NCBI GenBank assembly: GCA_035540375.1
Contig: DATLGO010000075.1
Span: 1 to 57,637, forward strand
Length of the DNA: 57,637 nucleotides
Origin: Candidatus Thermoplasmatota archaeon
GTDB taxonomy: Archaea; Thermoplasmatota; SW-10-69-26; JACQPN01; JAJPHT01
Reading direction: 5' to 3'
Made by a program: the position numbers and the translations under genes. Positions within the stretch are counted from its first letter, which is position 1. Every line of letters begins with the position of its first letter. This document shows positions 27,793 to 36,279 of this stretch, piece by piece. Under the pieces are notes generated by a model. It made no database searches and had not been told where the DNA came from. It saw nothing but the letters and a program-made list of their open reading frames with translations.

Positions 27793-29613
27793 ATGTCCGT
27801 CCTCTCGGGCGCCCGCTCGGCGACCGCCGAGGCTTCATGGCGCGCCTTTGCGACCCCCGCCTTCGTGCGCGTCGCGCTCGCCCTCGTGCTCCTCGCAGCC
27901 CTCGCCGCGCGGCTCGCCCCCCTCGCCACGTTCGCGGTCTGGGGTTCCGATTCGGGCGAATACCTGTACCTCACCGAGAGGCTCGTCGCCGACGGGCGCC
28001 ACGTCGCGGAGTACGAGGGATGGGGGATCGTGTATCCGTCCTTCCCCGGATTCTACGCGCTTGCCGGCGCCGTCGCGGCCGCGACGGGCCTCGACGTCGC
28101 GACGGCCGTCGCCCTGACCGGCCCGGTTGTCGGGGCGCTCGTCGTTTTCGGGGTCTTCATCGTGGCTCGGGCCGTGAGCGGCGACCCGCTCGTCGGCCTC
28201 GCCGCGTCCGCGATCGTCGCGCTCGCCGCGCCCCACGTCATCGTCACGAGCCACGCGATGCCCGGCACGGTCGGCCACCTGCTCGCGCTGCTCGCGATCG
28301 TATCGCTGCTTCTCGCCTACGACGACCGCCGCTTCGTCGTTCCGCTCGCCCTCGCGGGGATCGCGGTCCTCGCAACGCACCATCTCACGACGTACTTCCT
28401 TGTCGGCGCCGTCGTGGGCATCGCCTTCCTGCGGGAGCTCGGAGCGAAGACGACCTCGCGCCGGCGTCTCGCCGTCGAGGCGCCCTTCGCCCTCGCGCTC
28501 GCGCTCGCGGCCGCCTCGCTCTGGCTCGGCCTCCCCACCTTCCGCGAGCGCATCGTGGCCGACGCCTTCGATTCGAGCCCCTACCTCGCGGCGGGCGCCT
28601 TCCTCGCGATCCTCGCGGCGCTCCCCATGGCCGTCCTCGCGCGGCGCCATCTCGCCCCGCGCGTCGAGCACCGGCCGCGCCTCCCCGGGCCCCGTTTCTG
28701 GGCGGTCGCGAGCGCGGCATCGCTTCTCGTGCCGGTCGCCGCCACCATCGTGTTCATGGGCACGGCGGTTCCGGGAACGGCCATCGCCGCGACGCCCGCG
28801 ACCGTCCTCTACGCCGCGCCGGTCTTCGCGGCCCTCGCCGTCGCGGGGCTCGGGGGCGCGTACCTCATGTTCCACCGCGACGGCCTCGCGGTGAGCGCCT
28901 GGGCCCTCGCCATCGCGGGTTCCCTCGCCTTCGCGGCCGCGACGGCAAACGAGGTCCTTCCCGCCTACCGGCACGTCGAATACATCCTCGAGCCCCTCGC
29001 GATCCTTGCCGGCGCGGGATGGATCGCCGCCTGGCGATGGGCCGCGACGGCCGCGCGCGACGAGGCCCGTCGACGATCGGTGCGCCGCGTCGCCTGGATG
29101 GGCGCGATCGTCCTCGTGGTCGCGCTCGCGTTCACGAGCCAGCCGCCGCGCGAGGCCGTCGGCGGCTTCGAGGAAGGCGTGACGCACGAGGAGATGGCCG
29201 CGATCCGGTGGGTCCGGGACCATCCGGACGTCGTTCCTCCGGGCTCGGTCGTCGCGGCCGACCACCGTCTTTCCTCCCTGCTCTTCGGCGTCGCGGGCAT
29301 GCGCGGCACGTGGGACTACGCGATCGAGACCTTCCACGCGCCGACGTTCGACGCCGCCCGCCGCGAGATGTCGAGCGTGGACCTGCCTTCGGGCAACGCG
29401 CAGCGCGTCGAGTTCGTGATGCTCTCGCCCATCACGCGCGAGGGGGTCATCGTGGGGCAGTTCGAGACGGCGCGCCCGATGACGGACGCGGCGTGGGGCA
29501 AGTTCTTCATCGACGAGCGATACGTGGAAGTCTATCGCGAGCCCGGCATCGAGCGCGGCGAGACCGGCGTATACCTCTTCCGCGTCACGGGCCTTCAGTC
29601 GGGGCCGCGGTAG
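27793..29613 (+). CDS. GT-C-like multipass membrane protein
   Basis: A 606-residue protein with about 11-12 transmembrane helices followed by a soluble C-terminal domain (from about residue 450). The first external loop contains GSDSGEYLYL, an acidic motif placed like the catalytic site of GT-C glycosyltransferases, and ATHHLTTYF occurs later. I infer a lipid-linked sugar transferase or relative, but the family is not certain. A TTTAAC box lies 25 nt upstream of the ATG. The 3' end overlaps the convergent gene by 19 bp. Confidence 0.6.
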   Translation: MSVLSGARSATAEASWRAFATPAFVRVALALVLLAALAARLAPLATFAVWGSDSGEYLYLTERLVADGRHVAEYEGWGIVYPSFPGFYALAGAVAAATGLDVATAVALTGPVVGALVVFGVFIVARAVSGDPLVGLAASAIVALAAPHVIVTSHAMPGTVGHLLALLAIVSLLLAYDDRRFVVPLALAGIAVLATHHLTTYFLVGAVVGIAFLRELGAKTTSRRRLAVEAPFALALALAAASLWLGLPTFRERIVADAFDSSPYLAAGAFLAILAALPMAVLARRHLAPRVEHRPRLPGPRFWAVASAASLLVPVAATIVFMGTAVPGTAIAATPATVLYAAPVFAALAVAGLGGAYLMFHRDGLAVSAWALAIAGSLAFAAATANEVLPAYRHVEYILEPLAILAGAGWIAAWRWAATAARDEARRRSVRRVAWMGAIVLVVALAFTSQPPREAVGGFEEGVTHEEMAAIRWVRDHPDVVPPGSVVAADHRLSSLLFGVAGMRGTWDYAIETFHAPTFDAARREMSSVDLPSGNAQRVEFVMLSPITREGVIVGQFETARPMTDAAWGKFFIDERYVEVYREPGIERGETGVYLFRVTGLQSGPR

Positions 29614-30134
29614 TGCTCGACCCAGGGGGACCGGGTCTTCGGCGCGGCTGCGCCGAGAAGAATGGTGACGCGGCACCCCTCGTCGCCGCGCGCGATCGCC
29701 TTCTCGATCTCGACGGTGGCCGCGCCGAAATGCCGCGCCGCGACCCCGCCGAACACGCTCGAGGTCATCTTGCAGAGCGCGGGCCGACCCTTGACCTCGT
29801 CGCCGAACGGGCACCGGCGGTTCGTGAGGACCAGGCGCGACGAACTCGCGGATTCGACCGAGAAATCGCCGCGGATGCGTCGTTTGACCTCGACGAGGAT
29901 CTTGCCGACGTCGTCCGGGGAGAAGCGGCCTTCGGGATCCTTGACGACACCTTGGGCGACGGCCCGCTCGAGGTCCTCGGCCATCCCGAGGCCCACCAGG
30001 CTCACGACCTCGCGGGCTTGTTTATCGCCCATGACGGCGGTCAACTCGGCGGCAAGGTCGCCCACGAGACGCGTCGCGAACGTCGTCAGGTCCAGACCCT
30101 TGATCTCCGTGGCCTTGCCCGGGGGGCGCGCCAT
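29595..30134 (-). CDS. Possible MetOD1-domain protein
   Basis: A 179-residue protein. The C-terminal half has RRCPFGDEVKGRPALC, MTSSVFGGVAARHFG and IARGDEGCRVTILL, resembling the methanogen output domain (MetOD1) with three conserved cysteines; this assignment is from memory. The N-terminal half is helical. The ATG at 30134 lies 27 nt after a clear GGTATAT box, so it is preferred over a TTG at 30146. Such domains occur in archaeal sensory and regulatory proteins; a metal- or redox-sensing role is speculative. Confidence 0.55.
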   Translation of the reverse strand: MARPPGKATEIKGLDLTTFATRLVGDLAAELTAVMGDKQAREVVSLVGLGMAEDLERAVAQGVVKDPEGRFSPDDVGKILVEVKRRIRGDFSVESASSSRLVLTNRRCPFGDEVKGRPALCKMTSSVFGGVAARHFGAATVEIEKAIARGDEGCRVTILLGAAAPKTRSPWVEHYRGPD

Positions 30135-30157
30135 AGGTTGAGGCAAGCCGCCCGATA

Positions 30158-30168
30158 GTCATATACCC
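30158..30168 (-). promoter_or_regulatory. TATA box of the MetOD1-like gene
   Basis: On the minus strand GGGTATATGAC lies about 27 nt before the ATG at 30134, giving a leaderless start. Confidence 0.55.
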
Positions 30169-30217
30169 GCGGATGATCGGCCGTTTCATCTACCGTCGGG
30201 GGAGGTTGTCTGTGAGG

Positions 30218-30400
30218 TCACGGACGGGGTTCCGACGGTCGGAACGAGCGCAGGAAGGCGAAACGCCCGGACTTGCGCGCGACCCACGCGCGCCGCTCCT
30301 CCGCGCTCATCGATCGGTAGCAGTCGCGGCAGAGTCCTGCATCCTTCCGCGATTCGTGGATGTAGTGGGCGGGCTCGCCGCAGGCGCAGGCGTGGTCCAT
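30218..30400 (-). CDS. Small Cys-rich, zinc-binding-like protein
   Basis: A 60-residue protein: CACGEPAHYIHESRKDAGLC followed by RDCYRSM provides four or five Cys plus His residues that could hold one zinc ion. A basic, aromatic tail follows (WVARKSGRFAFLRSF). No family was recognised. A box ACAAAG lies about 25 nt before the ATG, which supports it as a real transcription unit. It lies upstream of the MetOD1-like gene on the same strand. Confidence 0.6.
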   Translation of the reverse strand: MDHACACGEPAHYIHESRKDAGLCRDCYRSMSAEERRAWVARKSGRFAFLRSFRPSEPRP

Positions 30401-30536
30401 GCCCTGCGCTCGGTCGCTCGTGACTTTGTACCTTGTCCTCGTGCCCCTCGGGATCGCGCGGAAATGTCCACGTGCGACCGGCTCTTGAACCAGAGGCCTT
30501 TCCCCCTGTCACCCGGCCGGCCCCTTGGGACTGCGC

Positions 30537-31550
30537 ATGATGGACGAGGCTCGAACGATCGGGATCCGCGAAGCGATGGCCGACCCCGCCTGGACGCGGG
30601 ATTTTCCCTCCGCGTTCGCGCACCCGGGATACCTCGCCGCAGCGGCCCGCGGTGGCCCCGCTCCGGGGAGGCCCCTGCTCCTCGAGGCGGACGCCGGCGG
30701 TAAGGGTCCGACGCGCTGGGGGCTCGTCGAATACGCGAAATTCGGCTTCGTCGGCTCGGCGGCCTGGACCGAGCCCGTGCTTGCGGAAGGCGCCGACCGC
30801 GCGCGAGCCTGGAGGAGCCTCCTCGAAACGCTGCGCCGACGCGGCCACGCCATCCTGCGCATGAACTGCGTGTCGAGCCTGCGATGGAGCGACGACGACG
30901 TCCAGGCCGCGGCCGATGCCGCCCGCGCCCTCGGCGCGCGCGTCGCGACCTCGAACTACGGGACGTACGTCAACGACCTGAGCCTCTCCGAAGCCGACCG
31001 CTTCAAGGCCCTCGACGAATCGCACCGACGCAAGGTCAAGGCGGCGATCCGCGAGAAGCTCGGCTTCGAGACCCTCGACGTCGCCGCGTTCGAGGATTAC
31101 GTCCGCATGAGCGACGCGACGTTCGCCCGTCAGGGCATCCCGGGTCCCTCCCGCGCCTACCTCGAAGGCCTCCGCGACACCCCGAGCCACTTCACGTTCC
31201 ACGCCGCTCGCAACGCGGAAGGCGTCCCCCAGGCCGTCGCCCTCATCGCGCACGACCGCGGCACCGCCTACTACCTCCACGGCGGAAGCGGCTTGCGTCC
31301 GGCCAAGGGGGCCGGCAACTGGCTCCACTGGGCGCTCATGAACCACCTCGCGGCCCGCGGCATCGCGCGATACGACTTCGGAGGCGTCGACCTCAGGCCC
31401 GTCCACGGACAGAGCGACGGCATCCGCGCCTTCAAGAAAAGCTTCGGCGGCGAATTCCGCGAATACCGCGCCATCGACGTCGTCTTCTCGCCCGTCAAGC
31501 ATCGCCTCATCGAGACCGGGCGCGCGCTCGCGGCGAAGGTCGGGCTCTGA
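30537..31550 (+). CDS. FemAB-like GNAT-fold acyltransferase
   Basis: A protein of about 337 residues with the FemAB/FemX pattern of two GNAT-like domains. Key features are DESHRRKVKAAIREKLGFE in the middle, YYLHGGSGLRP, and near the end YDFGGVDLRP...GIRAFKKSFGGEFREY, the typical FemAB closing motif. Bacterial relatives add amino acids to peptidoglycan using aminoacyl-tRNA; archaea lack that wall, so the acceptor is unknown. Start could be the ATG at 30537 or 30540, or a TTG at 30525 that fits an upstream CCTTT box. Confidence 0.75.
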   Translation: MMDEARTIGIREAMADPAWTRDFPSAFAHPGYLAAAARGGPAPGRPLLLEADAGGKGPTRWGLVEYAKFGFVGSAAWTEPVLAEGADRARAWRSLLETLRRRGHAILRMNCVSSLRWSDDDVQAAADAARALGARVATSNYGTYVNDLSLSEADRFKALDESHRRKVKAAIREKLGFETLDVAAFEDYVRMSDATFARQGIPGPSRAYLEGLRDTPSHFTFHAARNAEGVPQAVALIAHDRGTAYYLHGGSGLRPAKGAGNWLHWALMNHLAARGIARYDFGGVDLRPVHGQSDGIRAFKKSFGGEFREYRAIDVVFSPVKHRLIETGRALAAKVGL

Positions 31551-31619
31551 ACGGCCGAGGCGCGACCACCCGCATCGTTGCTCCACAAACCCTTTCCCGG
31601 TTTCGTCGAGCCCACGCGC

Positions 31620-32405
31620 ATGAACGGGCGCGTGGTGGCCCTCGTGATCGGAGCCCTGGCGGCGGCGAGCGTCTCGGCAGCGGCGGTTCTCATGGCCGCG
31701 GGACAGTCCGAGGAACCGAAAGCCGATCAGGATCCCGGACCCGCGCGCTGCGCCGACGGCTGCCCCGACCTCGTCGTCGACGAGTTCACCCTCCGCCGCG
31801 ACCTCAAGCAGGAGAACATGAGCTTCGGGGCCGCCTCGTGCGCGGTGCGCGAAGGCATGGCGCCCGAGGGCGACCACAACTACCTGCGCTTCTCCATCAC
31901 GACCCTGAACATCGGCAACGCCGATCTCAAGCTCGGCAACCCGCAGACCCAGCCCGACTTCTTCGAGTTCCAGCCGTGCCACGACCACTACCATTTCCAG
32001 AACTACGCGGTCTTCCGCCTCTGGGACGTCTCGGCGTACCTCGAGTACCGCGACCTGCGCGACAAGAACCCGGAAGCGACGGCCGACGACATCCTGCTCA
32101 CGAACCCGCACCTCAAGGACGGGTTCTTCGCGGGCACCAAGGTCGGCTTCTGCCTGCGGGACACGAGCGGGCCCCGCGGCGTCATGCCCGCGGGCACGCC
32201 GCGCTACAGCGACTGCATGGTCGACCAGGGCATCAGCGTCGGGTGGGGCGACCTCTACGACTACACGGTCCACGGGCAGTGGATCATGATCGACGGCGCG
32301 ACGTCCGGCGCCTACTACCTCGAGGTCGAAGTCAACCCGCTCCGCATCCTCGAGGAGTCGGACTACACGAACAACGCGCTCGCGATCCGGATCAACCTGG
32401 CGTGA
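31620..32405 (+). CDS. Lysyl oxidase homologue
   Basis: A 261-residue exported protein. It has an N-terminal membrane segment (VVALVIGALAAASVSAAAVLM), then a lysyl oxidase domain. The copper motif is CHDHYHF (His121, His123, His125). Lys174 in GTKVGFCLRDTS and Tyr213 in GDLYDYTV align with the Lys and Tyr that form the LTQ cofactor in animal enzymes, and the end ESDYTNN matches closely. It probably oxidises lysine side chains of surface proteins to aldehydes, using copper and O2. Lysyl oxidases are known in archaea. The ATG at 31620 follows an ACAAACC box. Confidence 0.9.
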   Translation: MNGRVVALVIGALAAASVSAAAVLMAAGQSEEPKADQDPGPARCADGCPDLVVDEFTLRRDLKQENMSFGAASCAVREGMAPEGDHNYLRFSITTLNIGNADLKLGNPQTQPDFFEFQPCHDHYHFQNYAVFRLWDVSAYLEYRDLRDKNPEATADDILLTNPHLKDGFFAGTKVGFCLRDTSGPRGVMPAGTPRYSDCMVDQGISVGWGDLYDYTVHGQWIMIDGATSGAYYLEVEVNPLRILEESDYTNNALAIRINLA

Positions 32406-33476
32406 TCACGCGTCGTCCGCAAGCTCCCCGATCGGCCCCTGGTGGAACCCTTCGAGGTCGAGGACGTCGCGCCACGTCTCCTGGCACGCGCACGCAAGCG
32501 ACGAGAAGACGCGCACGTCCTGGCTCACATTGAAGGCCTGGATCGCGGCGAGGACGTGGTCGTCGCACGTTCCGCAATTGTGCGCGCCGCGGTGCTTGCC
32601 GCCCGCGACGGGGTCGCTCTTCACGGGCGTCGACGTCGCCTCCTTCGCGCGCTTCAGGACCTCGACCACGCTCCAGAGCCACGGGGGGCGGTACTGGCCG
32701 CGCGTCCAGAGCCGCTCGACGAGCGTGTTCTTCTGGATGTTCATCGGGTTGAACGAGACGGTGGAGGCGTGCGGGCCCGCAAGGCGCGCGGTCGCGACGG
32801 CGTCCTCGATGGCCTCCGCCTCCGTGAGGTACGGCGGCTTCACCATCGTGTAGGCCTTGAGCGTCGCGCCGTGGGCGGCGGCCGCCTTCGCGGCGGCCTC
32901 GAAGTCGGCGAGGAAGAACTCCTTGTTGACGCTGTAGCGCGCGACGGCGGGGTTCGCGCTCTCGAGGCCGACGCCGACCTCGAGCTTGAGGTCGACCCGC
33001 TTCGCCTTCGCGACGGCCGCGACGCGCGATTCGGTCACGTCGGGCGCCTGCGCCTCGACGTTGAGCTTCCGCACGCTCCCGGGCACGAGAGCGACGATGG
33101 CGCTCTGCGCCTCCTCGGCGACCTCGTACGGGTCGAAGAAGGAGCCGGAGGTGTAGATCTTCAGGATGGGCTCGCCCTTGTACGAGGCGAGCGCCTTCGT
33201 GAATTGCGTGATCAGCTCCTTCGCCTCGATCTTGCGGACGAACGAGTCGTTCACGTAGCCGCAGAACGTGCAGCCTCCGCCGAGCGCCCAGCGGCAGCCC
33301 CGCGTGCGGAGGATGACGACGAACGCCTGGACCTCCTTGCCCTCCCACCGGTCGGGCTGCGTGAACGTGGTCGAGGGCTCCGTGGGGTCGTCGTCGCGCA
33401 CCGTCAGGCGGCGCGCCTCCCGCGAGGCCTTCGCGAGGGGCTGGTAGAACGCGACCTTGGTGAATTCGGGCGTCAT
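32406..33476 (-). CDS. raSEA: Archaeosine synthase radical SAM subunit RaSEA
   Basis: A 356-residue radical SAM protein. The cluster motif is the Elp3-like CRWALGGGCTFCGY (C-x7-C-x2-C). Other features are KIYTSGSFFDPYEV, VGLESANPAVARYSVNK and a Cys-rich C-terminal part (HNCGTCDDH, SLACACQETW). With ArcS it converts preQ0-lysine at tRNA position 15 to archaeosine. Its ATG overlaps the arcS stop by 4 bp, matching the known ArcS-RaSEA partnership. Its 3' end directly abuts that of the convergent lysyl oxidase gene. Confidence 0.93.
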   Translation of the reverse strand: MTPEFTKVAFYQPLAKASREARRLTVRDDDPTEPSTTFTQPDRWEGKEVQAFVVILRTRGCRWALGGGCTFCGYVNDSFVRKIEAKELITQFTKALASYKGEPILKIYTSGSFFDPYEVAEEAQSAIVALVPGSVRKLNVEAQAPDVTESRVAAVAKAKRVDLKLEVGVGLESANPAVARYSVNKEFFLADFEAAAKAAAAHGATLKAYTMVKPPYLTEAEAIEDAVATARLAGPHASTVSFNPMNIQKNTLVERLWTRGQYRPPWLWSVVEVLKRAKEATSTPVKSDPVAGGKHRGAHNCGTCDDHVLAAIQAFNVSQDVRVFSSLACACQETWRDVLDLEGFHQGPIGELADDA

Positions 33477-35317
33477 TTCCTCGCCTCCTTCGCGGCAACG
33501 TGGTGGCGACCGACGACCGCGACGCCTCGTCGAACCTCCGTCATCTCGCTCCCCGCGAGCGCCGCCCGGCCGACGCCGCGGATGTCGCCCGCGTGGTGGA
33601 GGACCACCTCGTCCCCGGGACGGACCTCGCGGTCGGCGCCCTTGACGCCGACGCAGAAGACGCTGCCTTTCGGAACGAAGTCCTCGATCTCCACGCGGTA
33701 CGCGCCGCGCTCGAGGAGGCGGCGGCCGCCGTCGAGCGTGAGCGACAAGAGCCCGCGGTCGGTGAGCATCGCGAGCTGCGTCTCGCCGTCGAAGAGGCGC
33801 ACGAACGGGGTCTTCCCGCGCGCCGTCGCGCCTTCCGCGAGCGACCGTCCGGCTTCGCCGAACTGCCAGCTCGCGACGGCCGCGAGATCGTCCGCCATGC
33901 GGTCGCGCCACGTGACGCGCGGGCCGTCGGCCGTGGCGTCGTTGAGCGCGCGAACGAGCGCGCCGAGGCTCTCGTTCGAGAGCGGGTCGCCTTCGACCGT
34001 GTGCTCGAAGTCGGTCAGCACGGGCGCGACGATCTCCATCTCCGTTTCGTCGAGGTGGACGATGACGCGGTCGTACTTGTTGCGCTCGAGGAGCGCGTCG
34101 AGGGCGCCGCGGATCATCGCGCGCTCGTCCTCGTCCCAGTGGCCCGTGACGGGGAGATCGTACTGCGCGGCCGGGTAGACGCGCTCCAGCTCGCGCGGCA
34201 CGACGCCCAGGGGCGAAGTGACGATGACCTCGTGCACGGCGGCGCGACCGGGAACGCGCTCGAGCCATTCCGCGATGCGGCGGTGCGTGCGCGACTCGCT
34301 GTAGGGCTTGCGCGCCGAGCAGGGGAGGAGGAGCAGGACCCGAGCGCTCTCGGGCTTGCGGTAGCGCGACTCGATGCGGCGGCGGAAACGCTCGACCTCG
34401 GGCCTCTGGAGGCTCTCCTTGCTCGTCGCCGCGAGGACGCCTTCGCGGATGAGCGGGGCGCGCTCCTCGAAGTGGTCGTGGTGCTCGAGGTCGAAGCGGC
34501 GTAGGTGCGCGGCCATCTCGGGCGTCGCGCGGATGCGCGTCTCCACGAGGTCGCGCAGGCGGCCCGCCTCGATCGCGGCCGCGACGCGGGCGCGTTCCGT
34601 CTCGACGGCCGCAAGCGCGTGGCTTGTAAGCCAATCGAAACCGGTCGCGCCCGAAACGCAGGCGTCGCAGCGGCACGGCCGCGCGCCCGCGCGCTCGACC
34701 GCGGCCGCGTCCATCGGGCCCTCGGGCGTGAGATACTGGCCCTGGCGCGCGGCGAGGAGCGCGGCCGAGGAATCGAAGACGTCGATGCCCGCGTAGGCGA
34801 GGAGGGCCATCTCGTGCGGGAGGCCGCAGCCCGGCGCGTAGAGGAGGCGACCCGCGCCGACCGAGCGGCGCAGCGTCGTGACGTGGGCCGCGAGCGCGTA
34901 GGGGTTCGCAACGAGCGCGCGCGCGGAGCCCATGACGACGAGGTCCGACGCGTCGGTCGGCATGGCGGCGCGCGGGTCGATGGCCACGAGGGCCTGGCCC
35001 TTCGCGAGCGCGCCCTCGTTCTCCGCGTGGCCCGCGGCGAGAAGGTCCGCGCCCGAGGCGGGCGCGTACGGCAGCTCGGGGGCGATGGAGACGGCGGCGC
35101 CCGGCGCGGGCGCGAGAGGCGAGAAGCGCGAGCCGAGGTCCTGCACCCAGGGGCGATCCCCGGCGGGGGCGCGGCGCGCGAGGAGCGCCTTCGCGTGCGC
35201 GGGGGCGGGGTGGCGATCGGTGTCGACGTAGAGGACGACGGGCGTCTCGACGTCGGTTGCCCCGAGCGTCCAGCGCGCCCGGCGGGCCCATCCGTCGCGG
35301 GCGAGGACCTCGATCAT
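33473..35317 (-). CDS. arcS: Archaeosine synthase subunit ArcS
   Basis: A 614-residue ArcS (TgtA2 family). The N-terminal two-thirds resemble a tRNA-guanine transglycosylase without its zinc-site activity, and CRCDACVSG is present. The ArcS hallmark PCSARKPYSESRTHR lies in the middle, and a PUA RNA-binding domain ends the protein (about residue 535 on, SVFCVGVKGADREVRPGDEVVL). ArcS attaches lysine to preQ0 in tRNA, and RaSEA then releases glycine imine. It starts 27 nt after a TTTTATA box. Confidence 0.93.
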   Translation of the reverse strand: MIEVLARDGWARRARWTLGATDVETPVVLYVDTDRHPAPAHAKALLARRAPAGDRPWVQDLGSRFSPLAPAPGAAVSIAPELPYAPASGADLLAAGHAENEGALAKGQALVAIDPRAAMPTDASDLVVMGSARALVANPYALAAHVTTLRRSVGAGRLLYAPGCGLPHEMALLAYAGIDVFDSSAALLAARQGQYLTPEGPMDAAAVERAGARPCRCDACVSGATGFDWLTSHALAAVETERARVAAAIEAGRLRDLVETRIRATPEMAAHLRRFDLEHHDHFEERAPLIREGVLAATSKESLQRPEVERFRRRIESRYRKPESARVLLLLPCSARKPYSESRTHRRIAEWLERVPGRAAVHEVIVTSPLGVVPRELERVYPAAQYDLPVTGHWDEDERAMIRGALDALLERNKYDRVIVHLDETEMEIVAPVLTDFEHTVEGDPLSNESLGALVRALNDATADGPRVTWRDRMADDLAAVASWQFGEAGRSLAEGATARGKTPFVRLFDGETQLAMLTDRGLLSLTLDGGRRLLERGAYRVEIEDFVPKGSVFCVGVKGADREVRPGDEVVLHHAGDIRGVGRAALAGSEMTEVRRGVAVVGRHHVAAKEARK

Positions 35318-35342
35318 GGACGTCGCACGTACAGGCTTTGCC

Positions 35343-35352
35343 TATAAAACGC
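35343..35352 (-). promoter_or_regulatory. TATA box of arcS-raSEA
   Basis: On the minus strand GCGTTTTATA has its core ending 27 nt before the arcS ATG. It matches the ACGYTTTAT pattern seen elsewhere in the window, so a leaderless message is likely. Confidence 0.65.
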
Positions 35353-35364
35353 TTGGGTCCTGGG

Positions 35365-36279
35365 CTATTCCTTCGAGCGTCCGAAGCGGAAGCGCTTCTT
35401 CTCCGGCGGCGTCGCGTCCCCCGGGGGCGCGGCCTCCGCGCGTGCGCGCTTCGGCCAGGCGAAGCGGCGCTTGCCGCTCGCGCTTTCGATCGCGTCGTCG
35501 GCGGCCGCCGTCGTGTCCCCGTCCGGCTTGCGGCCGAGCTTCGGGAGCCCGAAGCGGCGCTTCGGCCCCTCGTCCGGCTGCGCCGCCTTCTCCTCGGAGG
35601 GCTTGTCGCGCCTGAGGCCCGGGATCGAGAACCTCGACTTCGGCTCCGGCGCGCTCGACGCCTTGACCTCGAGCCCGTCGACCACGGATCGAACGTCCTC
35701 GAGCTCTCGACCGCGGTGGCCCGTGACGCTCACGAGGGTCGTGCGCTCCTCGCCCTTGCTCGTGCGGTAGCGGGCCTCGGCGACGAAGCTCTGACCGGTG
35801 CGGTAGAGCACCTCCGCGTGGAGGAGATGGCCGTGGACGTTGTGGTCCACGACGGCGCGCTCCTCGTCGGTGAGCGGCTCGACCGGGTCGCGCGTCGCGC
35901 GCTCCGGGACGAGCTCGCGCGCGAGCGCCTCGGGGCCGGGCGGCGTCTCGACGGCGGCGGCGCGCGCGGGCGCCACGGGCTCGGGGGCCACGGATTCGAC
36001 CGCCGGCGCCGGCTCGGAGGCGGGCGCCGCGCCTTCGGGCGCCGGGAGCGCGTCGACGGCGTTGCGGATCTCGTCGAGGGAATCGTGCCGCGCCGGAATC
36101 CAGCTCCGTTCGTGGAACTCGACTTCCGCCGCGTCGCCCGCGACGGCGCGCTCGCGGCGACGCTTCTCGTCGCGCGGCGTGCGATCGAGCGCAACGACGC
36201 TGATGGTTTCGCGGCTCTCCTCGCGCGTCTCGCGCTCGACCTCGTCCTGCCGCGATTCGGTGCCGTTCTTGCGCGTCAT
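35365..36279 (-). CDS. Charged protein of unknown function
   Basis: A 304-residue hydrophilic protein of unrecognised family. The N-terminal 60 residues are very Glu/Arg-rich. An Ala/Pro/Glu linker follows (about 78-125). A folded middle segment (about 130-205) contains DEERAVVDHNVHGHLLHAEVLYRTGQ and TTLVSVTGHRGRELEDVRSVV. The tail repeats short basic blocks of the type KRRFGLPKLGR, KRRFAWPKR and KKRFRFGRSK, suggestive of nucleic-acid or membrane contact. Its ATG overlaps the vWA gene by 4 bp, so the two likely work together. Confidence 0.7.
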   Translation of the reverse strand: MTRKNGTESRQDEVERETREESRETISVVALDRTPRDEKRRRERAVAGDAAEVEFHERSWIPARHDSLDEIRNAVDALPAPEGAAPASEPAPAVESVAPEPVAPARAAAVETPPGPEALARELVPERATRDPVEPLTDEERAVVDHNVHGHLLHAEVLYRTGQSFVAEARYRTSKGEERTTLVSVTGHRGRELEDVRSVVDGLEVKASSAPEPKSRFSIPGLRRDKPSEEKAAQPDEGPKRRFGLPKLGRKPDGDTTAAADDAIESASGKRRFAWPKRARAEAAPPGDATPPEKKRFRFGRSKE

